The notes beneath the pieces were generated by a model that saw nothing but the letters and a program-made list of their open reading frames with translations, did no database searches and was not told the origin of the DNA. A program made the position numbers and the translations under genes. Below, one piece after another: positions 36,158 to 48,093 of a stretch of 64,000 bases of DNA. Location of the stretch: positions 13,454,001-13,518,000 of the forward strand of contig OX344751.2 of assembly GCA_947034885.2 (NCBI GenBank). The letters are read 5' to 3'. Position 1 is the stretch's first letter, and the number at the start of each line of letters is the position of its first letter. The stretch comes from Thuidium tamariscinum. Taxonomy: Eukaryota; Streptophyta; Bryopsida; Hypnales; Thuidiaceae.

Positions 36158-38681
36158 ATGGTGGTCACAGTAATGTCGTCTGCCAGAGCTCATTCGCCAT
36201 GTTCGGCGTACTGTGTAAATAGCATAAGGAATCCCCCACCCGTAGCAATTCGTTCTCGTCGTTCACAGCAGCAATATCGCACGAGAATAATTTCACCCTC
36301 GACACTCGGCTCTTCTCTCCGCGGCACCTTAGTTCGAGCCAATAGGATTGTGCTGAGTCACAGAAGATTACGAGGATTTGAGTTCTACATTGCACGAGCT
36401 GGGATTAAGGAGAAAAGTGAGGAGCCCGTGGGCGAATTAGAGGTGAGATTGAACGATGACAAGAAGCCACTCTCGCAATTGACAGTGTCACTGCCGCTTG
36501 GACTGGCGTCTTTTGAAGGTCTGTTTCTTGTAGGCTGGATAGCGAGCTTGCGAGGACTCATCCCTGGTTCCCTTCCTTACTTTGGCGTCGCGGATCTTGT
36601 CCTCTCGGGTATCATGATAGCGAATTGCGTGGGTGGGTGGTATGCCTTGGAGCAAAGCCAGAGCGAAGTAAACGCATTGAAGCTCTCTCGGCTGAAAGCC
36701 GCCGCGCCTGGGTGGCTGGACGTGGGATTCTCTCTCGCCGTTAGTTTTATCCCCTTCGCCAATTTCTTTCTGTGGTTGAGGTTCGCCAGTAAGCAGAAGA
36801 ATCTGCCGGGCGAAGCGACAGCCGCGCTCGTCGCGAACGCGCTTATCTACGAAGTTCCGCGTCTGCTCGCACTGCTTTTCTTGTTTAGTGGAGGGCTGTC
36901 TGTTTTCCTGCAAATTGGAGTCGTAAACAGCCTCGCGTTTCTTCTCAGTGCCGTCCACCGGCCATTGGCGGAGGCGAGGGTGAAGAATGAGGAAGTGCTG
37001 ATGGAAGTGGTGAGAGCGGAGAAGATAAAGGCGCAAGCTCAAAAACCTAAAGAGATTATTAGTCTGGAGGAGAAGGAACGCATTGCGAGGCTTAAGGAGT
37101 TGGAGGAATTCGACATGCTTCTGGCTCAAAGCTCTTCTTCCCCCGGCACTGTGGTCTTGCCTGGTGAGCTCTCTCACTCTCTTCAGAATATTTCACAATT
37201 CCTAGAAACGTGCCATCAAGTCACAAGATTAGGGTTTACGGTTGCAAAAAATTGATGCAGTTGTCGGTCATAACATTCGTGAAGGAGATGCGAATTCGCT
37301 TAGTCCAACTGTTACTTCTAGGACGAATCATGGTCTTCAAGATGCTCTGAATTCTATATCGTCTTTGGCACAGATTGTCTTACAGATCGAATTCGAGAAT
37401 GAAAACCTTGACCCTAAGCAAACAAATGTAGGCAAGAGTATTATTGCCAATTATGGGGCAGCTACAGGAATAAAGAGGGTGGGCAAACAACACTGCTCTA
37501 GAATGTTATGTTTTGTTGCGAGGTTACATTTCTGTGAAAGCCAATGAGGCTGGGCGGGGCGCGAGGCCCCTTGAATACCAACACAAGCAAATTACAATAA
37601 GAGTTCAGGAAAGTTAAAGTTCCACATGTGAACTCCAGGGTGACAGAACACGGGGGCCCAGAGGGCCTCGAGGTTACATTTCTGGCTATAAATTTCTTGC
37701 AATTAGGGTGTCACAGTTCATGAAGTTCAGCGACGCTGCTCTTTTTTTTTTTTCCAAATCTAATTATCTTCGATTTAAGCCCCAATTTATCGTCTTAAAC
37801 TACGAGGTTCCTCGTAGAAACTTGAAATTGTATAGGTCCACATTGCTTCCGCACTCGAGCATAAAGTCTTTTAACCTGTACACTCCTAACAGGGGTGTCA
37901 CTGTTCATAGTTTCAGCCACTCGAATATGGCGTTTCAGTCTAAATCCTGCCCCATGCGTTTATGAGCCGGTGGTTGACCCTTAAAATGTTATTGCCCAAA
38001 TCTTGCCCCATGCGTTTATGAGCCGGTGGTTGACCCTTAAAATGTTATTGCCCAAATCTTGCCCCATGCGTTTATGAGCCGGTGGTTGACCTTTAAAATG
38101 TTATTGCCCAAATCTCGCCCCATGCGTTTATGAGCCTCTGGTTGACTTTTTAAATTACATTGCCCAAATAGTCAACATTCTTGGAGTTTGAATCTTGAGC
38201 TCCGTCACCCTTAACTTTCATGCGGTGTTGTCTCTTCATTGTTGCTTGGGACCCATTTCTTGTTGATTGAGTAGGGGTTGCCAGAGTGCGTGACTCCAAC
38301 TGTAAGTCTCTTCCTTCTATATCTTAACTTTTGAGCCCTGCGTGATTCTGAGGCCCTCTTGTAAACATACTAGCATTTTGAGTTTCAAGTCTCGTTTCGA
38401 GAATGACCTCGTATTGCAAAATGCAAGTTTCGGACTAATGTGGGATTTAAAACCCTTAATCCATTGCAGCGAAGCCGAAGGACTGGTCCGTAGGGGAGAC
38501 GATGGAGTGGCTGGGACAGCAAGGACTTGCACGGTACGCGGCCACATTTGCAGACAATAACATTGACGGAGAGCTGCTTCTGCAGCTGACGAACAATGAC
38601 CTTCGTGATGAGCTTCAGATCCTGAGTTTTGGCGATCGAAGGAAGCTGGAGTTGTTGATCCAGCAATTGAAGGGTGGGTGA
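36158..38681 (+). CDS. Probable plastid membrane protein with C-terminal SAM domain
   Basis: Two exons: 36158-37163 and 38470-38681, joined at CCTG|GTGAGC and TTGCAG|CGAAG with frame kept; 405 aa. Residues 1 to about 90 are rich in Ser/Arg and poor in acidic residues, like a chloroplast transit peptide. About residues 115-290 hold several hydrophobic segments (for example FEGLFLVGWIASL, DVGFSLAVSFIPFANFFLWL, LLALLFLFSGGLSVFLQIGV). A charged coiled-coil-like stretch follows (about 290-325). The last 65 residues form a SAM domain beginning WSVGETMEWLGQQGLARYA and containing NNIDGELLLQLT. SAM domains mediate protein-protein association, so a membrane-tethered scaffold is inferred; the exact function is unknown. 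An ATG at 36173 is an equally possible start. If the intron were retained, the protein would end about 30 residues after the splice point. Confidence 0.82.
37946..38169. repeat. Minisatellite, four units of 56 bp
   Basis: The word CCCATGCGTTTATGAGCC recurs with exact 56 bp spacing at about 37952, 38008, 38064 and 38120. The first three units are almost identical and the fourth is diverged. It lies inside the 1306 bp intron of the SAM-domain gene. There are no unique spacers, so it is not a CRISPR. Confidence 0.92.
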
Positions 38682-40008
38682 TGAACATGCGTGCGGGTGT
38701 TGAATCTAGCAGGGAATTGATTGGGGTGAGCCACCTTTTCCTTTACTGTACATATCAGGTCATTGACTTCGGAAGTTTGGAATTTTGTTGCCAATGGCTG
38801 TGAGTTGAAGCTCTCATTGCAAATCTCTCTTTCTTTACATCGAACTATGTGCTGCCTGTGTAGTTGAGTGCTGTAGAGATGACATGTTGATCGACCAAGA
38901 AAGGTTGAATTTTTACAAGTTTAGGGAGTCCTGAGTTCATTACAGTAGTTGTTTCACGGTACACAATTTCAACCATGCAAATCTCTCTCGTCTTCAAGTC
39001 CGGTCACCCGTGATTGTCAGATCTGAGTATTAGGCCCCTCATAAGAACTTGAAATTGTGTTGCCCTAATTGCCTCCTTTGAACATAAATCCTGGGCCTTA
39101 TATCCCAATGAGGGGTCTCAAACCGCTCGACCTCTTGTGCGAGATGTACCAATCTCTTTCCATTATTGACATCGAATGATTCTAGCTTTGGAAATTTGTC
39201 CCATAAAAGTAGTGTTTTCAAATCACATTTGAGAGTGAAGAGAGAAGTAACTCCAACCACTCCAAGGTTGGCATACATGAAGAGTCTGTTTGTTCGTTTA
39301 GGGTCCCACATTGGGCTCCCCAAAACTGGTTTGAGTGACACCTAGACTGTGTACCTTCACAAGAAGCACAAGAAGCCAGAGACTCTATACTAACTTATTA
39401 ATTTTGTGTTGGAGTGTGTTGGAGTATGGGATTAGGTAGAAAGGAAGGTTAGTGTATGGGAACTTGATTGTTATTAGTGTTTTAAGGTAAGTTGTATAGA
39501 TTAGGAAGTGTTTATTTGTTTTCAAGTTTTTGTTTGTAGAGTAGGATGTATGTACTTGTTGTGGAACAAAATTGTTTCACTTTGACAAATCCCGTATTGA
39601 TGGGATTACTTGTGGATATGGGACTTGTGCTTTGCACGATCATTTCAATTTTAATTTATGGTTAGTGTTTGAAGCCCTTATGCTTGGCAAATCTTGAGTA
39701 TAAAATGGACAATCAAATCTTTTGCTTAGTATGGGCTTAAGAGTTTGTTGTTTGCTCATGTTTGCTCCTAGTATTGCCCCATTAGGCAATAGTCAATGTG
39801 GATCACCAAAGTGAACCATTATATAAGTGAATAAAGAAGCCATAATAGGAAAAAAATATTGTACATGAAGAATTTTATTTATGAAGGAATTCTGAAAGAA
39901 TATTAGCAAATATATAATACAAAGCATGAATGCTTGATCTTTCTAAAAGAATTTCCTTTTGGTACTACGGTGCTAATTATAATCTTCACATATAGTAGTG
40001 TACGAATT
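38682..40008. other. 3' flank of the SAM-domain gene and AT-rich intergenic DNA
   Basis: The first 600 bases keep gene-like composition and may include the 3' UTR. Beyond about 39400 the sequence is AT-rich with no recognisable feature. Confidence 0.45.
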
Positions 40009-40585
40009 TTAACCCCTAAAAGCCCAAGGGGTTAGGACAAAACACAAATGTGTTATAAAATATAAGCATTACAACTTTTTTGAAGTTAGTATCAAAGAAG
40101 ATAATGTAAAGCACAAAAAGTAGAAAGTATCCATAGAATCAAAGTAAAAAAAATATTTTTAGATTATTTTTAAATGAATTTTGAAGATATAACTTCAAAA
40201 ATTCACCAAAAATACAATTTCTATTTTTAGGATTTGAAATTTTTTTTTATTGGTCAAAATTGTGTTTTTTATTGATTTATAAAAAAATGAAAAATATTCA
40301 ACCTCTAAAAGCCCAAGGGATTAAGACAAAATACAAATGTGTTATAAAATATAAGCTTTACAACTTTTTTTAAGTTAGCATCAAAGAAGATAATGTAAAG
40401 CACAAAAAGTAGAAAGTATCTGTATGATCAAAATTAAAAAAATATTTATAGATTCTCTTCAAATGAATTTTGAAGATATAACTTCAAAAATTCACCAAAA
40501 ATACAATTTCTATTTTTAGGATTTGAAATTTTTTTTGATTGGACAAAATTGTGTTTTTTATTTATTTGTTAAAAAATAAAAAATA
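40009..40585. repeat. 289 bp tandem duplication in element E4
   Basis: The words AAAAGCCCAAGGG and AAATGTGTTATAAAATATAAG occur twice, 289 bp apart. The second unit has a decayed end (ACCTCTAAAA in place of CCCCTAAAA). Confidence 0.8.
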
Positions 40586-40854
40586 TTTATTAATGAGAGC
40601 ATCAATACTTCCCCCAAATAGTAAGTTTTTCAACACTAAGCAATTTTAGACACTTTGTACTATTTCTCCTTTTTTTTGCTATAACTTTTTTTTGACCGTA
40701 TAGGTCTTAGTTTTGAATGCAAATGTTGAAACACAATCCAATATTTTGAGATTTTGAAAAAAAAAAATTTGAAAAAAGTTTTTTTCTTGCCTGAAAATGC
40801 TGCCCGAAGTTGGGCAGCGACCATAAAATGGTCGTTTGAGCGCTTAGGGGTTAA
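40009..40854. mobile_element. TTAA/CCCCTAA element E4 (846 bp)
   Basis: The left end is TTAACCCCTAAAAGCCC and the right end, reverse-complemented, TTAACCCCTAAGCGCTC. The body differs from E1-E3 and contains a 289 bp tandem duplication of its left end. A GCCCGAAGTTGGGCAGC patch near the right end echoes GGGCAGCTG words in E1-E3. Non-coding. Confidence 0.72.
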
Positions 40855-42430
40855 GAACTTCCATTTGCAAATATTGTATAGTTTGAAGAAAATAATTACA
40901 TTTTTTGAAAAATCGACTTTTTATTGTAGGTCAAAAATTAACTCCTCAAAAATGACTTAAATGAATAAGTAATATGAGAATCTTTAAAAATCTACAATTG
41001 CTTCAATAAAGATCAAACTTTGTTCTCTTCAAATGAATGAAGTAAGAAATCTTGTTCATATGACTCCAAATTAGTGTTTGCAAATTTTTTTTTATTAATT
41101 GTTAAGGACAAAGTTGGTCAACAAGTCATGATTTCAAATGATAAATTCAAGGATTGAAATTGTCTTAAAACTAATCTAGATGTTAAAATAGGCAAGGTAA
41201 TGGGCTTAGCTTGTTGAATATGTATGAGCTCTTTATGTGTATGATTCAATTTCTACGTGTGATCATGTAATAATATACTTCATGAGGAATTGTCAAGGCA
41301 AGAAATCAACATTGTTTGATTTAGTTAAATTGCAACCTAGCAACAACTTTAAAAGTGCTAACTATTTTTGCCCTTCATTTGTTTCATTTTAGTATCTTTC
41401 ATCTATGAAACAATGGTCGTATGCTAGTTTTTTTGTGTATTGTGTGTAAAATTGAAGGCCACAATAATTTAGAATAACATAACATTGTTAATTGGCTCAG
41501 TTCACCCCATTGTCCATTGTAATGAAGGTATAATGCAATCATAAATGCCAAGGAATGAGTATTTGTGAAGAGTAGGTACAGTGCTTGAAGAGTTTAATAA
41601 GTGGTTTATTTTTAATACATATAGTTAAATCAATGATACCTTGGAAAATTTCAATGCAAGATGGCTCCCCCTAATATAGGGATAGAAGGGATCCCTCAAA
41701 TACTAGTTAACAATGTTATGATTGCATTGAATTGGTACACAATGTAATATATATTTCTTTACAAGAATCACAACTAATTTAAAAAAATCAAAATCAGAAA
41801 AGAACCCTTGCATAGCATATAGTGTATTTGATTTAGTTAGATTAATTTCACTTGGCTACAATTCATGCTATATTTGATAATTATTTACTTATTCAAATTT
41901 ATAAAACTTACAAAGTATAACATTAGAATAATTTCTTCTTATATTATTTTAGAAACTACTAGAATAGTTGGTTGTTTAAAAAGGCCATTTGATTATATAT
42001 ATAAATATAACTATTTTATATCACTCTCATATGTTTATTACTAGTTAAAAAAATGTTGTAAGAACTCATTCAAAATTTGAAGATATACATTTATTATAAG
42101 ATGATTTAGCTTTGTAAGGATGTAGAGGTTTGAAAGTATTTGACATATGACTTTAAAGGGAACTACAAATACATTTATAAATATTAGTAGCTATACTTCA
42201 TTTTCCAAGTTCTGTCCACTACCTCTTCTTGTTTAAGATAATTGAATTGACATCTTATACTTCTCTAAATGTAGAATTCATTGTGAAATGAATAATTTTC
42301 AATATGCCTTCTTTATGCAAATTTGTAATGTGCAATTGTGCAATAGAAAATTTTAATTTTATAGTTAGAATTAGTATACTATAATTTACACTATTTTCAT
42401 ACTGTTTCTCAAATTTCTTAAACACTGTAT
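40855..42430. other. AT-rich intergenic DNA
   Basis: No coding, RNA or repeat feature could be supported in this strongly AT-rich stretch. Confidence 0.5.
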
Positions 42431-43600
42431 AGATTTTCACAATTATTTGCTAGGTGAAAAGTATGGAGTTTATTCTCCACTTGTTAAAAAAGAAAAGAAA
42501 AAGAAAAGTATGGAGTTTTTGCACCCCACAAAACTCAAGACCCCAGCCTATGCCCCAATTAGGGTTTACTGAAACGAAGGGAGCTCCGTCGAGTAATCGG
42601 ATGTCTGTTATCCGCAAATTGGCGATCGATCAGATTGCGGTCCAAATTTGCACCAACTTTATCACGAAGAAACAAAAGGCAAATAGGCGAATAGGCGCAC
42701 GAAATTTGGGTAATTTCGAATCCCCAAGACCCACGAAATTTGGGTCCGGAATTTAGGACCTGCCGGCATTTGGCAGTGGATGGCAACGGAGCGGAAACAA
42801 AACACGAAATTTGGGTTTGCAAATGGATAGATATGGTGGTCCCAGATCACAATTGCACGACGGAGGTGGCGTACAGTATGCCCAACGGGAGAGATTCATC
42901 AGCCTTGTCAATCTGCGACGTGAACCCGAAGGCATCAAGCGAGGGAGGCGATGAAGCGGTTTTGCAGGATCCCAAGTTGATCCGACGAGCATCCGTTCGT
43001 GTGCTTTCAGTTTGTGATCCTTGTCCAACTGAAATCAAACCTCGACGTGGCTGTCAGAGGAGCCATGAGGAAAACTCGCATCCCACCGTAAGCAAGCGCT
43101 AGCGCACACAGGTGACACAGGCACAATCTCGGTGGGGCCACACGCACTCTTTCACCTTTTGTCTGACTTGGAAATCGACTGCTGGAGCTCCATCATGTCT
43201 TGGCTGCAGACGTTCGAGAACGACATTGCAGCGGTTATCACAGTCGACGGAGAAGCTCACTTGCAGCTTCGCTTCTCGTGGTCGCCTCAATGACCATGGA
43301 TTGACCACGTATACCAGCAATCGCGTCTCAGGAGCTTGTCTCGCAACCGCCTCACAACATTTGATGCCAATGCGGCAGTGTATTTGAGAGGATTGTGAAG
43401 GCGGGCGTGTACAGTGGAAGGGATAAGGCTCTGTTTGAGACGCTGAGTTTTGGAGCCTGTCTGTGATTACGGAATCGGGTCCTACTGAGAGGCTTTCTTG
43501 ATTTTAGTCTGCTGTTGTGAACTTTCGTTTTGGAGGGATTGGTTGACGCGAGTTTTTAGAGATTGAATTTGAATTAGGTGTTGGTTGAGAGCTGGTGGCT
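42431..43600 (+). promoter_or_regulatory. Promoter and leader region of the solanesyl diphosphate synthase gene
   Basis: A GC-richer block just upstream of the synthase start. It has overlapping short open frames in all directions but none with a domain. A 32-codon upstream frame (43195-43293) with even codon use is listed separately. The leader may contain an intron, but I cannot choose sites. Confidence 0.4.
43195..43293 (+). CDS. Possible upstream ORF (32 codons) before the synthase gene
   Basis: Starts ATGTCTTGG, reads MSWLQTFENDIAAVITVDGE and ends at TGA, 307 bases before the main ATG. Its composition is protein-like (mixed hydrophobic and acidic residues). It may be a regulatory uORF if the leader starts upstream of it, or chance. 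No homologue is known to me. Confidence 0.25.
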   Translation: MSWLQTFENDIAAVITVDGEAHLQLRFSWSPQ

Positions 43601-46518
43601 ATGTCGGCTCTTTCTTGTACCGGTTTGCCTTTGGCTTCGTCATTATCCGTCGACTCCACGAGCACTTGCCCTAGAGATGGAAAGTCTAGTAATGGCGCAA
43701 GCAGGGCGGCTATGGAACCAACTTGTGTTGGATGCTGTATGCAAATCATTCGGTCGCCAATTAGAAATTCATTAGGACTGAACAGGGCAACAGGATTGAG
43801 TGATGGGCAGTCTATGAAGATTTCGAGTTACCGAAACGAGGACGACATCAGCAGTAGACGACGGCTGGAGACTGTGCAGCAGGCTGCCCCGTCGACGTTG
43901 AGTTTTCCAGAGCGCAACTCGTTGATGAACTTGGAGTCTGGCGCTGTCCTTGACGTGTCTGGTAACTAACAAATCCTTTTTTGATAATCTTTCGCTGGCT
44001 CCTGCATCATATCATTGCAAGTAGATCTGAATATTTAGCTGTGTCAGAAGGTTTGGTGTGTGCAATTTCCTGTGCAGTGGATGATCGAGACTGTGAATGC
44101 TGGTTGGTTGAATTAAGCTTGTTGAGGCAAAAATGGTGTTGTGGAATTAGAATCTTTTAATTGGTTTTGAATTTTGCCAACTTTGGGAGTAAGGAACGGT
44201 GGAGATTTACTGGAATGATGAATGAGTGCAGAATTGGGTATTTCTTCGGGACGATTGAATGGTGGGGCGTTCTCTTTGCCTACACCAGAGAAAGCGGAAG
44301 GAAAGGCGAAACTAAGCCTAGCAAATTTAGTGGCTCCTGTTTCGGACGACTTGCTTCTCTTGAATGATAACTTGCAAAAGGTTTGTACTCTATCGCTCTG
44401 GAGATTTAAGGTTGAGGATACTGCTTGCGTCACTGTATTCTTTATGCAGGCGTTTGCGTTCATTGGGAGATCACTATGGAGCTATGGAGAGAGCACTTTA
44501 GGTTTTAGAGAAAATCCTGTTGAGATTTTTTTTTTAAACATGATCATGCCTATTCTCACACTGGGAGGTTGTAGACAATTATTTTATTGACGAGAGAGTA
44601 AACGACCTCATTTCCATTCGAAGACGAGTGGCCATAGACATTTACCCAAGTCATGCTTATACACAACTTGCTAGCTGAATATCAACCGAGTGTATGAATA
44701 GATGAGTTGCAGGGGTCAGAATTGAAGACTGAATGAGGTCCCTAATAGCTAGTATCCTGTAAATTGATAGTTTACTTGTTTAGCTTGGAAATATTGCCGG
44801 AAGCGCGGTGTTGAATTTCTCGTTACGTGCTATTTGCTTTCCACGAATTCTTAGTGCTTGTATGTCAAAGATTTTGACATGTAACAGTGGATTGCAGATA
44901 GTGGGTGCCGACAACCCTACGCTCATGGCAGCAGCGAAGCAAATATTTGGTGCTGGTGGCAAGCGAATGAGGCCTGCCCTAGTCTTTCTCGTCTCCAGAG
45001 CAACTTGTCAACTCTCTAACATTCGGTTCGTCAAAGTGTCCTTATTCTCATGTTTTGCTGCCTGTTTTTACGTTTTGCGTCGTTTTTTCCTGCTCATTCT
45101 ATCGGAAGGACGAACAATTTGAAGAATGGACTAAGCATTGTTATTTTTTAATGTACAGAGATCTGCTGCCACAGCACAGACGACTTGCCGAAATTACAGA
45201 AATGATCCACACTGCCAGTTTGATCCACGACGATGTTTTAGACGAGAGTGACACCAGGCGAGGTATGCTATTTCAGTCTGTGAACCGACAGCTGCTTTTA
45301 TTTAAGTTGAAAGGTGTGAATGGGTTGTTTGAATGACTGCAAGCTAGAGGATACTTGAGGGTGATCACACTCGACCTTAGATTTTGGTCAAATAGTGTGG
45401 GTGGCTTGAAGGTGCTCTTTAGACTGCAATGAATTGTTAGCTGTTAGTAGACTGGAAGGACTCCTCGTTTGAATCTTCGTTGAAATCCAACCTTGTCCAG
45501 GCAAAGAAGCTGTGCACCAAACATATGGGACACGTGTTGCGGTACTTGCTGGTGACTTCATGTTTGCGCAGTCTTCTTGGTATTTGGCCAACCTCGACAA
45601 CTTGGAGGTCATCAAACTTATTAGTCAGGTTAGTAGTGTCTCCTAGATATTGCTGTTTCTGTTTCAAGGTTTTCACATCGTTTACCATGTACTCTTGCTG
45701 AGCATGGGTCAATTAGAACCTTTTTGTTGAATCTACGACAGCTTATCATTCCGTCTCACAGATTTCCTCTCGTAGGCTTTTTTGACTCCTCACCAGAGGG
45801 TGTAATTTAGAAATAGTTATGTCTTTGATCCATTTTTGAGAATCCACCCCTTTCACATCGATTATCATCCCAAGCTTTAGGTTGTTTGTTTTGAAGAGGC
45901 ATTTGACAATCATGTGGCCTTGCAATGCCTAACTTCGACTGACCTTTCGCATCCTGTCATGGCATGCAGGTGATTCGAGACTTCGCCAGTGGAGAAATCA
46001 AGCAAGCTCAAAGTTTGTTTGACACGGAGGTGACGCTGCAAGATTACTTGGACAAGAGTTATTACAAGACTGCATCGTTGATAGCCTCCAGTACGAAGTC
46101 GGCTGCCATATTTAGCGGCTGCAGCCCGAGTGTCTCCAAGCAAATGTTCGAGTATGGGATGTATCTCGGCCTGGCCTTCCAAGTGGTGGACGACATCTTG
46201 GACTTCACCCAAACCTCCGAGCAGCTTGGGAAGCCAGCGGGGAGCGACCTGTCCAAGGGGAATCTCACCGCGCCAGTTTTGTTTGCATTGGAGAAGGAGC
46301 CCGAGCTTCGGGAGCTCATAGACGCCGAGTTCACAGAACTGGGGTCCTTGGAATCGGCTATTGGGCTTGTGCACCGCGGGGGTGGCATAGACAGAGCCCG
46401 GGCGTTGGCCCAAGAGAAGGGCGACATGGCGAAAAGAGCATTGGCGTGCTTGCCTCCAGGGGATACGAGGAATTCGTTAGAGAAGATGGTGGACTACGTG
46501 CTGGAACGTATACACTGA
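43601..46518 (+). CDS. SPS: Solanesyl diphosphate synthase (long-chain trans-prenyltransferase), plastid-type
   Basis: Six exons: 43601-43961, 44232-44380, 44898-45025, 45159-45262, 45501-45628, 45970-46518; all GT-AG, in frame, 1419 nt (472 aa). The first ~130 residues are a Ser/Arg-rich presequence consistent with plastid (or mitochondrial) import. The catalytic fold follows: [18 protein letters not shown] (substrate binding), first Asp-rich motif [12 protein letters not shown] (D237-D241), [13 protein letters not shown], then the second Asp-rich motif [11 protein letters not shown] (D364-D368) and [12 protein letters not shown]. The C-terminus ends in LERIH. The enzyme condenses isopentenyl diphosphate units onto a shorter allylic diphosphate to give the C45 side chain for plastoquinone (or ubiquinone). 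Both motifs are intact, so it should be active. It could be named polyprenyl diphosphate synthase if the product length differs. Confidence 0.95.
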
Positions 46519-46830
46519 TTGCTGGTGTGGAGAGCTCCTCTGGCTAGGTGCCGTATGTAACAATAGATTGGAACAAATTTTTCCCCCCTTTTTGTGTTTG
46601 TGTAATTTAAATTCATTTTGCCAAAAGGCAGCGTTATTACCAATATGAGCATTTGGCCTGATCACAAGAGGTTTACCGTTTACATCTTTGGGAGTGGCAA
46701 GCTTGATAGATTCATCTTCTACCAGTTTGTCAGAAATTGGAGAGTACCTGTTAAAATATTGCAGGCAATTGTTGCATACAGTAATGAAAAATGTTGCTGA
46801 TTTGTAATGTCTGGTACTCCAAAGCATGCT
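46519..46830 (+). other. Probable 3' UTR of the synthase gene
   Basis: Non-coding on the plus strand and directly downstream of the stop. An exon-like open stretch lies on the opposite strand at about 46619-46757. Confidence 0.4.
46619..46757 (-). other. Exon-like open stretch antisense to the synthase 3' end
   Basis: On the minus strand a good acceptor (TATTTTAACAG) precedes an open frame reading YSPISDKLVEDESIKLATPK and continuing through VIRPNAHIGNNAAFWQNEF. The amino-acid mix looks like real protein, but I found no upstream exon, donor or domain. It may be a fragment of a decayed gene or an unrecognised overlapping gene. Confidence 0.25.
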
Positions 46831-47749
46831 GCAGGGGTGCTGGAATATGTCTTTCATCGTTCATGTACCCCACTTTTACCCGTATAGTAATTGAAGTCAG
46901 ATCCGTGGAATTCAGACAGCTAAAAGAATATATGAAACAGTATGCTTTCTGAGTGTAGCACAATCTGAGTTGGTCAAAGAGATACGATATAAACAAAAAA
47001 CCATACCATTTTCAAGAGCAAACCAACAGAACAAAATGGAAAGCGCTGATTTGACAAATATGGAGAACAATTTGCCGTAACGACCACTAAAAAGTCACCA
47101 TAAAGAGCTTCGATATATACGTTAACGCACAACCATTTATTCCTAAAAAGGACACTCTTGGTTGGCCACCAACTAGCAACTTGACTGTAATCAACCAATG
47201 CCGCAAACAACTTAACTGAATAGGTCCAAGGCCACTAACCTGAATGAAAATCACAGAGCTCGGTTCTAGAAAATCTTCAATTGTGATCTACAAATCTCCC
47301 AATATTCGCCTAATTGCAAAATAAATAATACTACATGGGAGGTAAAATCAATTTATCAAACAGGGTTCTTCACGAAGTGATGTGTCCACGAGACTATCCC
47401 CCAATGGGTGCACACTTCACATGCTCCCCGGTGAGAATGCAGAAAGTCAATTTTCTACCTTCATAATCAATGGCTACTCAACTTCAGGGCAGGGCTCTTT
47501 TTCATTTAGCTTTCTGGTGCCAGATTGCACCCAAAAAAAAATTGGCTAAAAAATGGCAATTTTTTTGAGGTTTATCACCAAAAAACTTCAAATTATAGAA
47601 AAAACTCGGATGAAATCGCCAGATTGTGAATGATAACAAAATTATAAACATGGAAAACTTACAAATGCGATATTTTCTATCCAATATGTAGATGAATGTT
47701 GAAATTTGAAGCACCACCATAACATTTTATAGCGCCACTTCGGCGCTTC
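46831..47749. other. Intergenic DNA between the synthase gene and the tandem duplication
   Basis: AT-leaning sequence with no supportable gene or repeat. Confidence 0.45.
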
Positions 47750-48091
47750 ATAAAAAATGAAAAAAAAACAGCCCTGCTTTAGACTCACTAAGCTGGCATG
47801 TCCACTTGGCGTCGCCTTCGGGAGCTCATCAATTGCTCAGGAGACCTGCTGCCGTCCTCGATCCATAAGCACCAGTGATGAATCCTTTCGTCAATGACTG
47901 CTTCCTTCCCCTTCTCTGTACTGAATTCAGGTTCCAAGGGTGGCCAATTATGTGAATTTTCTCTACGATTAGGATCCATATTTACATCTATCAACGCTTC
48001 AACTACCCTGTCACCCCTGCTGTTCGTCTGGTTTTCCTCCCTATCAGCCTGCCGAGCTGGGGGGTCCGCCGACGGATTCGCGGATGCTGCC
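47750..48091 (-). repeat. Tandem duplication unit 1 (342 bp), downstream copy
   Basis: Repeats the next 342 bases with about three substitutions. The duplicated block covers the last 100 codons and stop of the membrane-protein gene plus its proximal 3' flank (GCATAAAAAATG tract). Confidence 0.95.
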
Positions 48092-48093
48092 AT
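47788..48093 (-). pseudogene. Duplicated 3' end of the membrane-protein gene, orphan 101-codon frame
   Basis: Matches residues 110-209 of the gene at 48130-49694 with one visible replacement (Leu for Val in WPPVEPEF). It lacks exons 1-2 and the membrane segment. The duplication junction creates an in-frame ATG (48093-48091) directly before AASANPSADPP, so a 101-residue frame starts at the breakpoint. It is probably untranslated 3' sequence of the upstream copy or a dead fragment; expression is unproven. Confidence 0.6.

Noticed and set aside
36488..37177. 229-codon open frame antisense to the SAM-domain gene
   Set aside because: Shadow frame; the sense strand has membrane segments and correct splicing to the SAM exon.
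37946..38169. Regularly spaced repeats resembling a CRISPR array
   Set aside because: The units abut with no unique spacers; a plant intronic minisatellite is the simple explanation.
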